Positions 16,501 through 25,430 of a stretch of DNA of 64,000 nucleotides are shown in pieces. The DNA is taken from assembly GCF_015711605.1 (NCBI RefSeq), contig NZ_JABTEZ010000001.1, forward strand, positions 248,001 through 312,000. Direction: 5' to 3'. Under the pieces are notes generated by a model. That model made no database searches and was not told the origin of the DNA. It saw only the letters and a program-made list of their open reading frames with translations. A program made the translations under genes and the position numbers. The DNA comes from Planomonospora sp. ID67723 (GTDB lineage: Bacteria; Actinomycetota; Actinomycetes; Streptosporangiales; Streptosporangiaceae). Numbering within the stretch: position 1 is the first letter of the stretch; each line of letters starts with the position of its first letter.

Positions 16501-19500
16501 GCCAGGTGCTCGACCTCGACCGGGACCTCCGGCCGGCCGGCCGGGGAGAAGGCCGCCAGCCGGGCGGCCAGCTCCGCGGGGGCCGGGACCGCGGAGGCCG
16601 GGGGCGAGTCGACGGCGACGGTCGCGGTGCCGTACCGGACCCAGATCCCCGCGGCGTTCACGGCGTCGATCTCGACACCGCCGGACGAGGTCAGGGTGGT
16701 GGTGACCGTGGCGGGCAGCGGCAGCAGCGCGTCCAGGGTGACGTCGGTCAGCTCGGCCCCGCCGTACACCTCGGCCGCCGCCGCCTGGGCGAGCGCGGCC
16801 ACCGCGGCGAGCGGCAGCACCGGCAGGCCGTGCAGCCGCCAGGTCGCGGGGTCCAGCCGCCAGGGGGCGTCCGAGAGGTCCTCGACGGTCGTGCTCCACA
16901 CGTGCCCCGCGGGGCTCTCGACGTGCGTGCCGAGCAGCGGGTGGGTGCCGGGCGGGAGCATGGAGCGGCGGGAGGAGCGGACCCAGTGGCGCTCGTACCG
17001 CCACGGGGCCGCCGGCACGTCGACGATCGCGCCCGCCGCGGCGAGGGCCGGGGAGGGCAGCGCGACCGCGACCGCGGCGAGCTGGACGGCGAACTCCTCG
17101 TCGTGGCCCCGGCGCAGGGAGTGGGTGACGACCGTGCCGCGCGGCAGGGTGTCGCGGAGCGGGGCGGCCAGGACCGGATGGGGGCTGATCTCGGTGAAGA
17201 CGCCGTGCCCGTCCTCGGCGGCGGCCTGGACCGCGGCCATCAGCCGGACCGGGCGGCGCACCCCGGCGGCCCAGTAGGCGGGCTCGAAGGTGGGGACCTC
17301 CCGGGGGTCGTCGAACACGGTCGAGTAGAAGGGGATGTCGGGCTTGCCGCCCGCGATCTCGGCGAGCGCCTCGCGGAGCTTCGGCAGGAGCGGCTTGACC
17401 TGCGGCGAATGTCCGGCGCCCTCGGCGGTCAGCGTCCGGGCGAGCAGGCCGCGCGCCTCCACCTCCGCCGCGAACGCCGCGACCCGGCCGGGGTCCCCGG
17501 TGACGACGCACTGCCTCGGCGAGGCGTGGACGGCGACGTGCAGGTCCTCCGGGACCTCTTCGGCGGCCACCTCCAGCACGGCCATGGCCCCGCCGCCGCC
17601 CAGGGTGCCCAGCAGCCGGGCCCGGCGGCAGATCACCCGGACCGCGTCCGCCAGGCCGATCCCGCCCGCCACCACGGCCGCCGCGACCTCGCCCATCGAG
17701 TGGCCGATCACCGCCGCGGGCCGTACGCCGCGGGCCGTCCAGAGCCGGGCGAGCGCCACCTGCACCGCGAAGACCACCGGCTGGGCCGTGACCACGCCTC
17801 CGGCGTCGCGGCCCCCGGCGACGATCTCGCGCAGCGGGATCTCCGCCTCGGCCAGGAACATCGGGTCCAGCTCGTCGATCGCGGCGGCGAAGACGGGCTC
17901 CTGCGCGTAGAGCCGCGCGCCCATCCCCGCCCACTGCGAGCCGTACCCGGAGAACACCCAGACCGGGCCCGGTCCGCCCGCGACGGCCAGACCGGTCTCG
18001 GCCCTCCCTTCGTGCACGGCGCGTAGCCCGGCGGCCAGTTCCCCGGCGTCCCGGGCCACCACCGCGGCCCCGACCCGCCCCCGCCCGGCCCGCCGCGCGA
18101 GCGTGTGCGCGACGTCCTCCAGCGCCGTCCCGTCCAGGCCCGTCCCGCCCTGCGCCGCCCCGACCCGTGGCGCGCCGTCCCCGGCCCAGTCCGCCAGCAC
18201 CCCGGCGTGGGCCCGCACCCGCTCCGCCGACACGTCCGTCAGCAGGAACACCCGGGCGCCGTCCCGGGGCGCGGGCTCCGTCCCGCCACCGGCCGCGTCG
18301 TGCGTGGCGCGGTCGAGGACGACGTGGGCGTTGGTGCCGCCGAATCCGAAGGAGGAGACGCCGGCCCGCGCCCGCGCGCCCGGCCACGGCGTGGGGGCGG
18401 TGACGACCTCCAGCCGCTCCCAGGGGATGTGCGGGTTGGGCTCGTGGAAGTGGATGCTCGGCGGGATCACCCCGTGGTGGAGCGCGAGCACGGTTTTGAT
18501 CAGGCCGGTGATCCCGGCGGCGGCCTCCAGGTGGCCGAGGTTGCTCTTGGCCGAGCCGAGCAGCACCCGGTGCCCGGGGGGCAGCGCGGCGTCGATCGCC
18601 CGGGCCTCGATGGGATCGCCGAGGAAGGTGCCGGTGCCGTGGGCCTCGATGTAGTCCGGCGGCTCCAGCCCGGCGTAGGCCGCGCGCAGCAGTTCCTCCT
18701 GCGCCTCCGGGTTGGGCGCGACCAGGCCGTTGGAGCGGCCGTCCTGGTTGACCGCGGTGGCGCGGACCACCGCGAGCACCCGGTCCCCGTCGCGCCGCGC
18801 GTCCGACAGCCGCTTGAGCACCACGACGCCGCAGCCCTCGGCCCGGACCATCCCGTCGGCGGAGGCGTCGAACGCCTTGCACCGCCCGTCGGGCGCGGTT
18901 CCCCCGCCCCGGTCGAACGCGATCGTCACCACCGGCGAGAGCAGCAGGTTGACCCCGGCCGCCAGCGCCAGGTCGCTCTCCCCCGACCGCAGGCTGCGGA
19001 CCGCCAGATCCGTGGCGACCAGGGACGACGAGCAGGCGGTGTCCACCGACATGCTCGGCCCGCGCAGGTCGAGCACGTACGAGAGCCGGTTCGCCGCGAT
19101 GCTGAACGCCGCCCCCGTCGCCGTCCAGGCGTCCACGCCGGTGAGGTCCGCGGTGGTCAGGTAGGCGTACTCGTTGCCGGAGATGCCGACGAACGTCCCG
19201 GTACGGCTCCCGCGCAGCGAGCGGGGCGCGACCCCGGCGTGCTCCAGCGCCTCCCAGGCCGTCTCCAGCAGCAGCCGCTGCTGCGGGTCCATGGTCTCGG
19301 CCTCGCCGGGGACGATCCCGAAGAAGTCGGCGTCGAACCCCGCCACGTCGTCGAGGAAGCCGCCGTGCCTCGTGGCGCCCGCCAGCGCCTCGGCCGTGTG
19401 CGGGGAGCCGTCGTCGAAGGCCTCCCACCGCCCCTCGGGCACCTGCCCGACCGCGTCTCCCCCCGCCATGAGGAGCCGCCAGAACTCCTCGGGCCCGTGC

Positions 19501-19829
19501 ACGGATCCGGGCAGGCGGCAGCCGACCCCGATCACCGCGATCGGCTCGTCCGGGCCGGCCGGCCGTACGGCCCGCGGAGCGGGGGCCGGGGACGAGGCGA
19601 GTCCCCGGGCCAGACGGTTGATCGTGGGGTACTCCCAGACCAGCGTGGGCCCCAGCTCCCTGCCCAGCAGGGCCTCCAGCTCTCCGGCGACGGCCACCGC
19701 GTCCCGGGAGGAGAGCCCGAACTCCTCCAGGGGCCGGTCCGGGTCGACGCCGGAGAGGGGAAGGCGGCAACGGGTGGCGATCCGTTCCGTGAGGAAGCGG
19801 CGGATCTCGTCTTCGCCGAGCAGGTCCAC
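13518..19829 (-). CDS. Pks13-like type I polyketide synthase: ACP-KS-AT-(vestigial DH)-KR-ACP-TE
   Basis: 2103 residues from a GTG at 19829 (GGGAG seven bases upstream). N-terminal ACP 1-80 with Ser41 in GLSSRDAVA, close to my memory of the mycobacterial Pks13 loading ACP. KS 95-510: Cys266 in TACSSS, His397 in EAHGTG, His433 in NLGHLE. AT 620-900: Ser711 in GHSMG; the extender motif before SPQV is GAGH (804-807), of the kind seen in AT domains taking bulky alkylmalonyl units. DH-like region 963-1140: the catalytic His position before GLPVLP is Trp997, and the second hot-dog half is missing. KR 1392-1575: [10 protein letters not shown] at 1482-1484 (B-type), Ser1525/1526, Tyr1539. ACP with Ser1697 in GLDSL; a further ACP-like stretch 1750-1820 lacks serine. 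TE 1845-2103 with Ser1916 in GWSFGG. It should join a FAAL-activated fatty acid to an alkylmalonyl unit, reduce the ketone and transfer the product. Confidence 0.95.
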   Translation of the reverse strand: MDLLGEDEIRRFLTERIATRCRLPLSGVDPDRPLEEFGLSSRDAVAVAGELEALLGRELGPTLVWEYPTINRLARGLASSPAPAPRAVRPAGPDEPIAVIGVGCRLPGSVHGPEEFWRLLMAGGDAVGQVPEGRWEAFDDGSPHTAEALAGATRHGGFLDDVAGFDADFFGIVPGEAETMDPQQRLLLETAWEALEHAGVAPRSLRGSRTGTFVGISGNEYAYLTTADLTGVDAWTATGAAFSIAANRLSYVLDLRGPSMSVDTACSSSLVATDLAVRSLRSGESDLALAAGVNLLLSPVVTIAFDRGGGTAPDGRCKAFDASADGMVRAEGCGVVVLKRLSDARRDGDRVLAVVRATAVNQDGRSNGLVAPNPEAQEELLRAAYAGLEPPDYIEAHGTGTFLGDPIEARAIDAALPPGHRVLLGSAKSNLGHLEAAAGITGLIKTVLALHHGVIPPSIHFHEPNPHIPWERLEVVTAPTPWPGARARAGVSSFGFGGTNAHVVLDRATHDAAGGGTEPAPRDGARVFLLTDVSAERVRAHAGVLADWAGDGAPRVGAAQGGTGLDGTALEDVAHTLARRAGRGRVGAAVVARDAGELAAGLRAVHEGRAETGLAVAGGPGPVWVFSGYGSQWAGMGARLYAQEPVFAAAIDELDPMFLAEAEIPLREIVAGGRDAGGVVTAQPVVFAVQVALARLWTARGVRPAAVIGHSMGEVAAAVVAGGIGLADAVRVICRRARLLGTLGGGGAMAVLEVAAEEVPEDLHVAVHASPRQCVVTGDPGRVAAFAAEVEARGLLARTLTAEGAGHSPQVKPLLPKLREALAEIAGGKPDIPFYSTVFDDPREVPTFEPAYWAAGVRRPVRLMAAVQAAAEDGHGVFTEISPHPVLAAPLRDTLPRGTVVTHSLRRGHDEEFAVQLAAVAVALPSPALAAAGAIVDVPAAPWRYERHWVRSSRRSMLPPGTHPLLGTHVESPAGHVWSTTVEDLSDAPWRLDPATWRLHGLPVLPLAAVAALAQAAAAEVYGGAELTDVTLDALLPLPATVTTTLTSSGGVEIDAVNAAGIWVRYGTATVAVDSPPASAVPAPAELAARLAAFSPAGRPEVPVEVEHLAADGAPTGVLTRRIPAAEVPVPLAGKLVRRVWTTDSGAGTPDGRDTGGGSADATGVDLAQGGNGPGRRSARGWLIVAGEGDPRAELLTTGLASAGHAVRRAALPRLPAFRAEPSLVPAQRPAPADGPVQAPEPVRGVGGVGGIGDVRDLGEAGEVVVLVPGGLHPAGAEELLLAVTRVVRDLAGTGTRLRLVTERAQAVREGERGDPGAAALRGLVRVLAFEHPGLRARLADVDGPEALLAELADDRPDDEVAWRGGVRHTARLTVQSPPARRPGRPVVRRGGGYLITGGYGGLGLVVARWLAERGAGRIVLGGRSGPSPEGAATIERLRVLGTDIRVVTGDLAEPGTAARLVAAVTEGGLRLRGVVHAAGALDDRLVAEVGAEDLRRVWAAKVHGGLALHEATRDSGPDWWVAFSSAAALLGSPGQAAYAAANAWLDALCDLRRAEGLPATTINWGTWAEVGGASQAVLPAVTPITPGEGVEALEALLGGGAAAAGVARLDAAAAAAAFPGIARMPYFAELAELAGAGAGAAGASGWAGAGALGAMDPDEALAAITAKIRERTAAVLGFEEAWLREDTVLTEAGLDSLAATRLRGTVEHDFGVSLAAALLLQGATLGDVAAAVAAGLGVRGTAARVRPVGPRDAAERQVVAALARVLGREPGIDEEIPADVLPIVLGVLGREAGREPAAEGVLTGARLADLVRAIDEEEAARGVVRPLTEAARAYLAGGGGTRTPLFLGHPAGGTTGVYTLLAGALGAERVVFGLERLEEVGGLGTELGVVERAARYVEEIRRVQPAGPYRLGGWSFGGILAFEIARQLGAENVELVAMIDSGLPDERDAAERVEITARRYADFAAYLRETYGVEVELGYDELAALDEAGQLALAGARIAESGVLDLLGEAILRHQITSHEDTRALEGYRAGAYEGRVVLYRSTDPTPWAVEDARYTHADDPTRGFGPYRPGLEIVTVPGSHHLNLLDPPHVEVIAAHLGGQL

Positions 19830-20088
19830 GGGGTGACTCCCAACAACAGCCGAAGTGACCGGTTAACTTACCGACCCTCATCGCTGTTAAGGAGTCCTGG
19901 CAGACCACAATCCACCAGGGCGTTTTGTCATGGTTGTGATAACGGCCACAGGCGGGAGGGGATTTGTCCGCGGGGCTCAAGCGGCGCCCGCCGTTTCGTT
20001 GTGAACGCGTGTAGCGACCGCCCGGTCACCCGCTCTAGGGTCGCCTGCCACGGCCCTCCTGTCGTCGGGCCGGGTGAAGGGAATGACC

Positions 20089-21207
20089 ATGCGAGCTGTC
20101 CGACGCGGACTCCTGGCGATCGCGACCGCGGTGGCCGTCGGCCTGCCGACGGCGGCGCACGCGGCCCCGACCGGTCAGCCGGAGGCGGCCTCCCCGGCCG
20201 GGAGGAGCCCGTCGGGGCCCTGGCCGGCCGCGCTGCCCGGCGGCGCGCAGGTGGTGCAGGAGAAGTGGCTCGACTCCCGCACGGTCGACGTCATGGTCTC
20301 CTCCCCGTCGGTCGACGCGATCCTGCCGGTCCGGCTGCTGCTGCCCAGGGGCTGGTCGAAGCAGGCGAACCGCACCTGGCCGGTGCTCTACCTGCTCCAC
20401 GGCGGGGTGGACAACTACACCGCGTGGACCAGGATGACCGGCGTCGAGGAGCTGACCGAGAACGTCGACGCCATCGTCGTGATGCCCGAGGCCGGCGGCG
20501 CCGGGAACTACACCGACTGGTACAACTACGGCAAGGGCGGCCCGCCCGGGTGGGAGACCTTCCACACCTACGAGGTGCGCCGCCTGCTGGAGGTCGGTTA
20601 CCGTGCCGGGACCCGCCGGGCCGTCTCCGGCCTGTCGATGGGCGCCTACGGGGCGATGAAGTACGCCGCGCGGCATCCCGGCATGTTCCGCTTCGTCGGG
20701 GCCCACAGCGGCATCATGTCCACCCGGCTGCCGGGCATCCCCGACATCATCATGAGCGCCCAGGCCAACGCCAAGCAGGACCCGAAGGCCATGTGGGGGG
20801 ACCCGCTGAAGAACCGGGACGTCTGGAAGGCCAACGACCCCTCCGCCCACGCCAGGAACCTGCGCGGCGTGAGCATCTACATCTCCAGCGGCACGACCAG
20901 CCTCAACGGCGAGCTCGACCCGCCCGGCACCCCGTGGCACCCGGCCCACCTGGGCGAGCCGGTCTCGGCCTACACGACCAGGCACCTGGTCGCCAAGCTC
21001 CGCCTGTACGGGATCAAGCCGGTGGTGAACCTCTACAAGAACGGCACCCACAGCTGGCCGTACTGGGAGCGCGAGTTCAAGCGCTCCTTCCCCATGATCC
21101 TCAAGGCCCTCGGCGCACGGGCCTCGGCTCCCCCGGCCGAGCAGGACACGCAGGCTCCCCCGCCGCCCGCCGAGGACGAGGGCGGCGACTGGGGCCTGGT
21201 GAACTAG
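20089..21207 (+). CDS. Secreted antigen-85-like esterase / acyltransferase
   Basis: A 372-residue alpha/beta hydrolase (esterase D/Ag85 fold). The ATG at 20089 has GAAGGGA seven bases upstream; GTG 20074 and ATG 20083 are alternatives. Signal peptide 1-26 ends AAHAAP. Ser183 lies in SGLSMG and His321 in NGTHSWPYWE. The THSW-x-YW block, the WETF-x-T-x-E segment and the AMWGDP...NDP pattern match what I know of mycobacterial mycolyltransferases Ag85A-C; Glu275 is a candidate acid. The C-terminus has a Pro-rich tail. Role by family: transfer of a long acyl group between sugar acceptors outside the membrane, or hydrolysis. It diverges from the PKS gene across a 259-base gap, which supports a shared lipid. 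Confidence 0.9.
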   Translation: MRAVRRGLLAIATAVAVGLPTAAHAAPTGQPEAASPAGRSPSGPWPAALPGGAQVVQEKWLDSRTVDVMVSSPSVDAILPVRLLLPRGWSKQANRTWPVLYLLHGGVDNYTAWTRMTGVEELTENVDAIVVMPEAGGAGNYTDWYNYGKGGPPGWETFHTYEVRRLLEVGYRAGTRRAVSGLSMGAYGAMKYAARHPGMFRFVGAHSGIMSTRLPGIPDIIMSAQANAKQDPKAMWGDPLKNRDVWKANDPSAHARNLRGVSIYISSGTTSLNGELDPPGTPWHPAHLGEPVSAYTTRHLVAKLRLYGIKPVVNLYKNGTHSWPYWEREFKRSFPMILKALGARASAPPAEQDTQAPPPPAEDEGGDWGLVN

Positions 21208-21224
21208 CCGGAGACGGGGACCGG

Positions 21225-21252
21225 CCGGTCGCGGGGACGTCCCCGCGACCGG
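21225..21252. terminator. 28-bp perfect palindrome, bidirectional terminator
   Basis: CCGGTCGCGGGGAC at 21225-21238 is followed without a spacer by its exact reverse complement to 21252. It lies between the stops of two convergent genes (21207 and 21261), as expected for a shared transcription terminator. There is no T-run. Confidence 0.7.
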
Positions 21253-21260
21253 GCGGGCGA

Positions 21261-22604
21261 TCAGGCGACGGTGAGGTAGATCTGGCCGAACGCCTCGCGG
21301 ATCTTCTTCAGGTCGGTCGCCAGGTCCTTCTCCGGCGTGGCGGGGTTGTAGACGGCGGCCATGCGGCGCTGGATCGGGCCGAGCTTCGCCAGCTCGTCCC
21401 AGGCCGTCAGGTGCTTCACGCCCTGGGCGTCCTGGACGCGGGTCCACAGGTTGATCTGCTGGGCGGCGCCGTCCATGACCGGGGTGGAGACCCGGGTGGC
21501 GACCTGCTCGGCGGTGACGTCGCCGACGAGGCCGGTCTCCTCCGCGGCGACCTGGGCCAGCACGTCCCAGGCGCGGGCGCGGACCTGGATCCACTGGTTG
21601 CGGTGGGCCGCCGCGGCGTCGATGTCCCAGTCGGTGTAGCCGCCGTACAGCAGGCCGGTGTCGAGGGTGACCTGGTCGACCCGCCCGGCCACCAGGTGGG
21701 GCTCGATCTTCTCCGGGGCGAGCAGCGGGTGGCGCTTGGCCATCTCGGTCTTGCACGCCTCGTCCGCGCCGCAGGCGAACACGGGCACGACGGTGTGCAC
21801 CCCCAGCCGCTTGCCGGGGGCCGCCTGGCGCAGCGCGGCGGAGGCGGCGGTGACGAAGGAGGTGATCTCCTCACCGGTCGTGAAGGTCGCGTTGTAGCCG
21901 AGCTGCGCGGTGAACCGGATCCCGGCGACCTCGGGCCGCGCGGCCAGCGCGCCGACGCGCCTGACGGCCGCCGCGAACGCCTCGGGACCGGCCTTCCAGT
22001 CGTCGGCCAGCTCGGTGTCGAGCCAGACCCGCAGCCCGGTGGTCTTGGCCGCGGTGACGGCCTGCCCGGCGGGGGTCTGCGCCGCCGCCTCGATCTCCGC
22101 CGCGGGGACGGCACCCCGCGGGGTCACCGTCTTGCCGGTGCCCGATCCCGGGTCGGCGGGGCTGCCCGGCTCAGGCTCGCTCACCGTGCCGTCGCCGCCC
22201 TCGGCGTGCCCGTCGACCGCGCACTCCTGACCGGTCTCGCACTCCGGCGCGCCGCCGTCCTCCGCGCCCTCCGGCAGCGGGGTGTTCTCGTCGCCGACGG
22301 TGCCGTCGCCGTCCGCCTCCGGGCAGGAGTTCCCCGGAGCCGTGCAGTCGAAGAACAGCCCGTCGTACGGACCGGCCTCCTTGAGGCGGGCGTTGTCGTT
22401 CTCCGCCCAGAACCTCACGACGTCGAAGGCCTCGTCGGGCTTGGCCAGCCACCGGCACTGGATGAACGCCGGCGCGTCGGCCCCCATCAGGTCCCTGCAG
22501 CTGCGCGGGTCGTCCTCGGAATGGGCCGCCGCCGCGGGGGCGACGACACCGATCAGCGTGAGCATCGAGCCGACGGCGACAGCCCGCCGCAGAGTAAGTC
22601 GCAT
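21261..22604 (-). CDS. Secreted protein of unknown function with acidic, Cys-containing N-terminal region
   Basis: 447 residues from ATG 22604. A signal peptide (RRAVAVGSMLTLIGVVAPAA) ends around residue 27. Residues 30-170 hold six cysteines in an acidic Gly/Glu/Asp-rich context (CRDLMG, IQCRWL, FFDCTAPGNSC, ECETGQEC). From ~residue 190 a more regular domain follows: GLRVWLDTELADDW, GIRFTAQLGYNATF, GVHTVVPVFACGADEAC and QVTLDTGLLYGGYTDWDID, alternating strands and helices that could form a TIM-like barrel. I do not recognise the family. It sits between the Ag85-like esterase and the glycosyltransferase operon, so a role in handling the exported lipid is possible but only by position. Confidence 0.8.
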   Translation of the reverse strand: MRLTLRRAVAVGSMLTLIGVVAPAAAAHSEDDPRSCRDLMGADAPAFIQCRWLAKPDEAFDVVRFWAENDNARLKEAGPYDGLFFDCTAPGNSCPEADGDGTVGDENTPLPEGAEDGGAPECETGQECAVDGHAEGGDGTVSEPEPGSPADPGSGTGKTVTPRGAVPAAEIEAAAQTPAGQAVTAAKTTGLRVWLDTELADDWKAGPEAFAAAVRRVGALAARPEVAGIRFTAQLGYNATFTTGEEITSFVTAASAALRQAAPGKRLGVHTVVPVFACGADEACKTEMAKRHPLLAPEKIEPHLVAGRVDQVTLDTGLLYGGYTDWDIDAAAAHRNQWIQVRARAWDVLAQVAAEETGLVGDVTAEQVATRVSTPVMDGAAQQINLWTRVQDAQGVKHLTAWDELAKLGPIQRRMAAVYNPATPEKDLATDLKKIREAFGQIYLTVA

Positions 22605-22719
22605 GTTCTGAAACTTCCCGGTAAAGGCGGCAGAAACAATCTTTTGAACTTTACCTAGATCGCAACTCCCCGAACAGGGCCTGTCAGGAGATCAACGGCT
22701 CACCTCCGGCGCCCGGACC

Positions 22720-24042
22720 TCAGGCTCCCAGCGTCTGACACGCCCGCGCGACGCCGTCCTCGGCCCGCAGCCGCTCGCCCAGCCGCGCCGCCGCCGCCCG
22801 CATCCCGGCGTCCCGTACGGCCCGCGCCACCCTGCCGGCCAAGCCCTCCGCGGTGAGCCGCCGCACCGGCAGGGGATCGGGCCCGGCGCCCAGCGCGGCC
22901 ACCCGGGCACCCCAGAACGGCTGGTCGGAGAAGAACGGGCAGACCACCCCCGGCACCCCGGCCCGCAGCGCCGTCCCCGTCGTTCCCGCGCCGCCGTGGT
23001 GCACCACGGCGGCCATCCGGGGGAACAGCCGCGCATGGTCCGCGTCGCCGATCACGAGCATGTCGTCCGCCCCGTCGCAGGGCAGGCCCTGGAGCACGCC
23101 GCGCATCCCGGCCGCGCGCAGCGCCGCCACCACCGTCCGGGCGGTCGCGGCCGGGTCGGCGGGGACCATGCTGCCGAAACCCACATAAACCGGGGGCGGT
23201 CCGGCGTCCAGGAAGTCCTCCAGCTCCGCCGGCGGGCTCCACGGGCGGTCCATGAACCAGTAGCCGGTCAGGTCCACGCAGTCCGGCCAGTCCGCCGGGC
23301 GGGCGACGACCGAGGGGCTCACCCCGCACAGCACCGGCACCCCGTCGGCCCGCGCCCGCCGGAACATGCCGCCCCGCATGGGCCCCAGCCCGAGCACCCG
23401 CCCGCGGAGGCGGTCGACCATCCGGCCGAGCAGCAGCCCGCTCAGCCCCTCGACGAGCGTGTAGCTGGCCCGGTTGCCCGCCGATCCCAGCGTGCGGAAG
23501 GGGACCAGCGGGTTGGGGAAGGCCCGGGTGGGCTCGCCGGGCTGGAAGTGCAGGAGCGCGTACGGCATGCCGTACCGCTCGGAAAGGTGGTGCCCGAGCC
23601 CGCCCAGGGCCGGGGAGAGCACCAGGTCGGCGCTGGCGCAGGCCGCGTCCACCTCGGTGACGAGCCGCTCGGCGAGGGGCTCCACGATCCGGCGGAACCC
23701 CCGGACGAACCCGGCGGGCCCGCTGCGCAGCCACGCCTGACCCTCCTCCGACTCCACGATCCGCAGCGGGTCCACGCTGATCGGGCTGAGCTCCAGCGTT
23801 CCCCGCGCGCCCGGGCCGCCGGCCTCTCCCCCGTCCGGGCGGCCGGCGCCCTGCGCCGCCGCGCCGTCCCGCCCGGCCTCCCGGAGATCGCCGCGCCTCC
23901 CGGCCGCCTCCTCGACCAGCCCGCCGTACCGCCCGGCCGCGACGACCGTCACCCGGTGGCCGCGCGCCGCGAGCCCGGCGCCGAGCGCCACGCAGGGCTG
24001 GGTGTCCCCGCGCGAGCCGAACGCCAGGATCGCGACCCTCAC
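22720..24042 (-). CDS. GT1/MGT-type glycosyltransferase
   Basis: 440 residues from a GTG at 24042 that overlaps the MFS stop as GTGA. The acceptor domain opens VAILAFGSRGDTQPCVALGAGLAARGH, like sterol glucosyltransferases and, as I recall, the transferases of mycobacterial phenolic glycolipids and glycopeptidolipids. The donor domain carries VYVGFGSM and the nucleotide-sugar motif AAVVHHGGAGTTGTALRAGVP. Around residues 50-85 there is an Arg/Gly/Ala-rich stretch absent from relatives I know, perhaps a disordered insert. Probably it adds a sugar to the cluster's lipid; sugar and acceptor are unknown. It is the last gene of the coupled FAAL-MmpL-MFS-GT run. Confidence 0.9.
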   Translation of the reverse strand: MRVAILAFGSRGDTQPCVALGAGLAARGHRVTVVAAGRYGGLVEEAAGRRGDLREAGRDGAAAQGAGRPDGGEAGGPGARGTLELSPISVDPLRIVESEEGQAWLRSGPAGFVRGFRRIVEPLAERLVTEVDAACASADLVLSPALGGLGHHLSERYGMPYALLHFQPGEPTRAFPNPLVPFRTLGSAGNRASYTLVEGLSGLLLGRMVDRLRGRVLGLGPMRGGMFRRARADGVPVLCGVSPSVVARPADWPDCVDLTGYWFMDRPWSPPAELEDFLDAGPPPVYVGFGSMVPADPAATARTVVAALRAAGMRGVLQGLPCDGADDMLVIGDADHARLFPRMAAVVHHGGAGTTGTALRAGVPGVVCPFFSDQPFWGARVAALGAGPDPLPVRRLTAEGLAGRVARAVRDAGMRAAAARLGERLRAEDGVARACQTLGA

Positions 24043-25430
24043 CGGAGGCTCACCAGGCTGACAGCGGCTCCCACCGCGACGAGCCCGGCGGCGGTGAGCA
24101 GACCGACGGAGTAGCCCGCGGTGAAGTTCGCCGAGCCGCTGACGATCACTCCGATGACCGCGATGCCGAACAGGCCGGAGACCTCTCGCGCGACGCTGAA
24201 CACCCCTCCCGCGACGCCCGCCCGCGCCTCGGGGACCGCGCCCAGCACGGCCGAGCCCAGCGGCATGGTCAGCGCCGAGCCGATCCCGATCGCCGACACG
24301 GCGGGCAGCAGCTCGGCCCAGCCGTCCCCCGGCCGCAGGAACGCCACCGCGACCATGCCCGCCGCCACCAGCACGAGTCCCAGCGCGACCGTACGGCCCG
24401 CTCCCAGGCGGGTCTCCACAGCGGGGACCAGCGGTGTGACCACGACGACGAGCAGGGCGAGCGGTACGAAGGCCAGCCCCGACGCGGTCGGGTCGAAGCC
24501 GAGGACGCCCTGGAGGAACAGGGCGGTGAAGAAGAACACACCGTTGACGCCGAGCCCCCAGAGCACCTGGGCGACCACCCCGCCGGTGAACGCCCGCGCC
24601 CGGAACAGCGCCATGTGGATCATCGGGTCCCGGCCCAGCCGCTCCACGGTGACGAAGACGGCCGCCGCGACCACGGACACCGTCAGCGCCGCCACGATCA
24701 ACGGTGAGGTCCAGCCCAGTTCGGCGCCGAAGGTCAGCCCGAACGTGCCGGCCGAGAGCACGACGACCGAGGCGACCACCCCCGGGACGTCCACCCGGGC
24801 GGCGGTCTCGTCGCGGGACTCGGGTACGGCGACGGCGGCGAGAGCGATCACCAGGACGCCGAGGGGAACGTTGATCAGGAAGACCCAGCTCCAGTGGGCG
24901 TGCTGGGTGAGATAGCCGCCGACCACCGGGCCGAGCGCGAGGGCGCCCGCGCCGGAGGCCATCCAGACGGCGACGCCGACCGAGCGCCGGCGGTCGTCGC
25001 CGCCGGCGGAGACCACGGCCAGCATCGCGGGCAGGATCAGCGCGGCACCGGCTCCCTGGACCAGGCGGGCCGCGACCAGCATCCCGGCCGAGGCGGCCAG
25101 TCCGGCGGCGAGGGAGGCCGCGGTGAAGACCGCGAGCCCGGCGACGAGGACCCTGCGGCGCCCGTAGACGTCGGCCAGGCGGCCTCCGGCGAGCATCAGC
25201 CCGGCGAAGGTGAGGACGTACCCGGTGACGACCCATTCGAGCGCGGCCAGCGAGGCGCGCAGTTCCGTCTGGATGGTGGGCAGCGCGACCGTGACGACCG
25301 TGTTGTCCAGGGTCGTCACGAACCCCGCCAGCCCCACGACCAGCAGCAGCAGGCCGCGCCGCTCGGGCCCGGCCCGGACCGGCGTCGTGCCGGTGGGACC
25401 GGCCACGGCCGTCCCGGCGAGCTCGCTCAA
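24039..25430 (-). CDS. MFS transporter, DHA2 (EmrB/QacA) family
   Basis: 463 residues with about 14 transmembrane segments. Motif A appears as GRLADVYGRRRVLVAGL, and LDNTVVTVALPTIQ is the typical first-helix motif D1 of DHA2 drug/proton antiporters; motif C-like glycines lie in GALALGPVVGGYL. The start is a TTG at 25430 that overlaps the MmpL stop (TTGA) and has GGAGG seven bases upstream. It is embedded in a translationally coupled operon with MmpL and GT, so it probably exports a cluster intermediate, product or inhibitor. Confidence 0.92.
   Translation of the reverse strand: MSELAGTAVAGPTGTTPVRAGPERRGLLLLVVGLAGFVTTLDNTVVTVALPTIQTELRASLAALEWVVTGYVLTFAGLMLAGGRLADVYGRRRVLVAGLAVFTAASLAAGLAASAGMLVAARLVQGAGAALILPAMLAVVSAGGDDRRRSVGVAVWMASGAGALALGPVVGGYLTQHAHWSWVFLINVPLGVLVIALAAVAVPESRDETAARVDVPGVVASVVVLSAGTFGLTFGAELGWTSPLIVAALTVSVVAAAVFVTVERLGRDPMIHMALFRARAFTGGVVAQVLWGLGVNGVFFFTALFLQGVLGFDPTASGLAFVPLALLVVVVTPLVPAVETRLGAGRTVALGLVLVAAGMVAVAFLRPGDGWAELLPAVSAIGIGSALTMPLGSAVLGAVPEARAGVAGGVFSVAREVSGLFGIAVIGVIVSGSANFTAGYSVGLLTAAGLVAVGAAVSLVSLR

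Noticed and set aside
18105-22658. 1517-codon plus-strand ORF spanning the PKS start and the esterase
   Set aside because: It crosses three real genes in the wrong frame; high GC keeps the frame open by chance.
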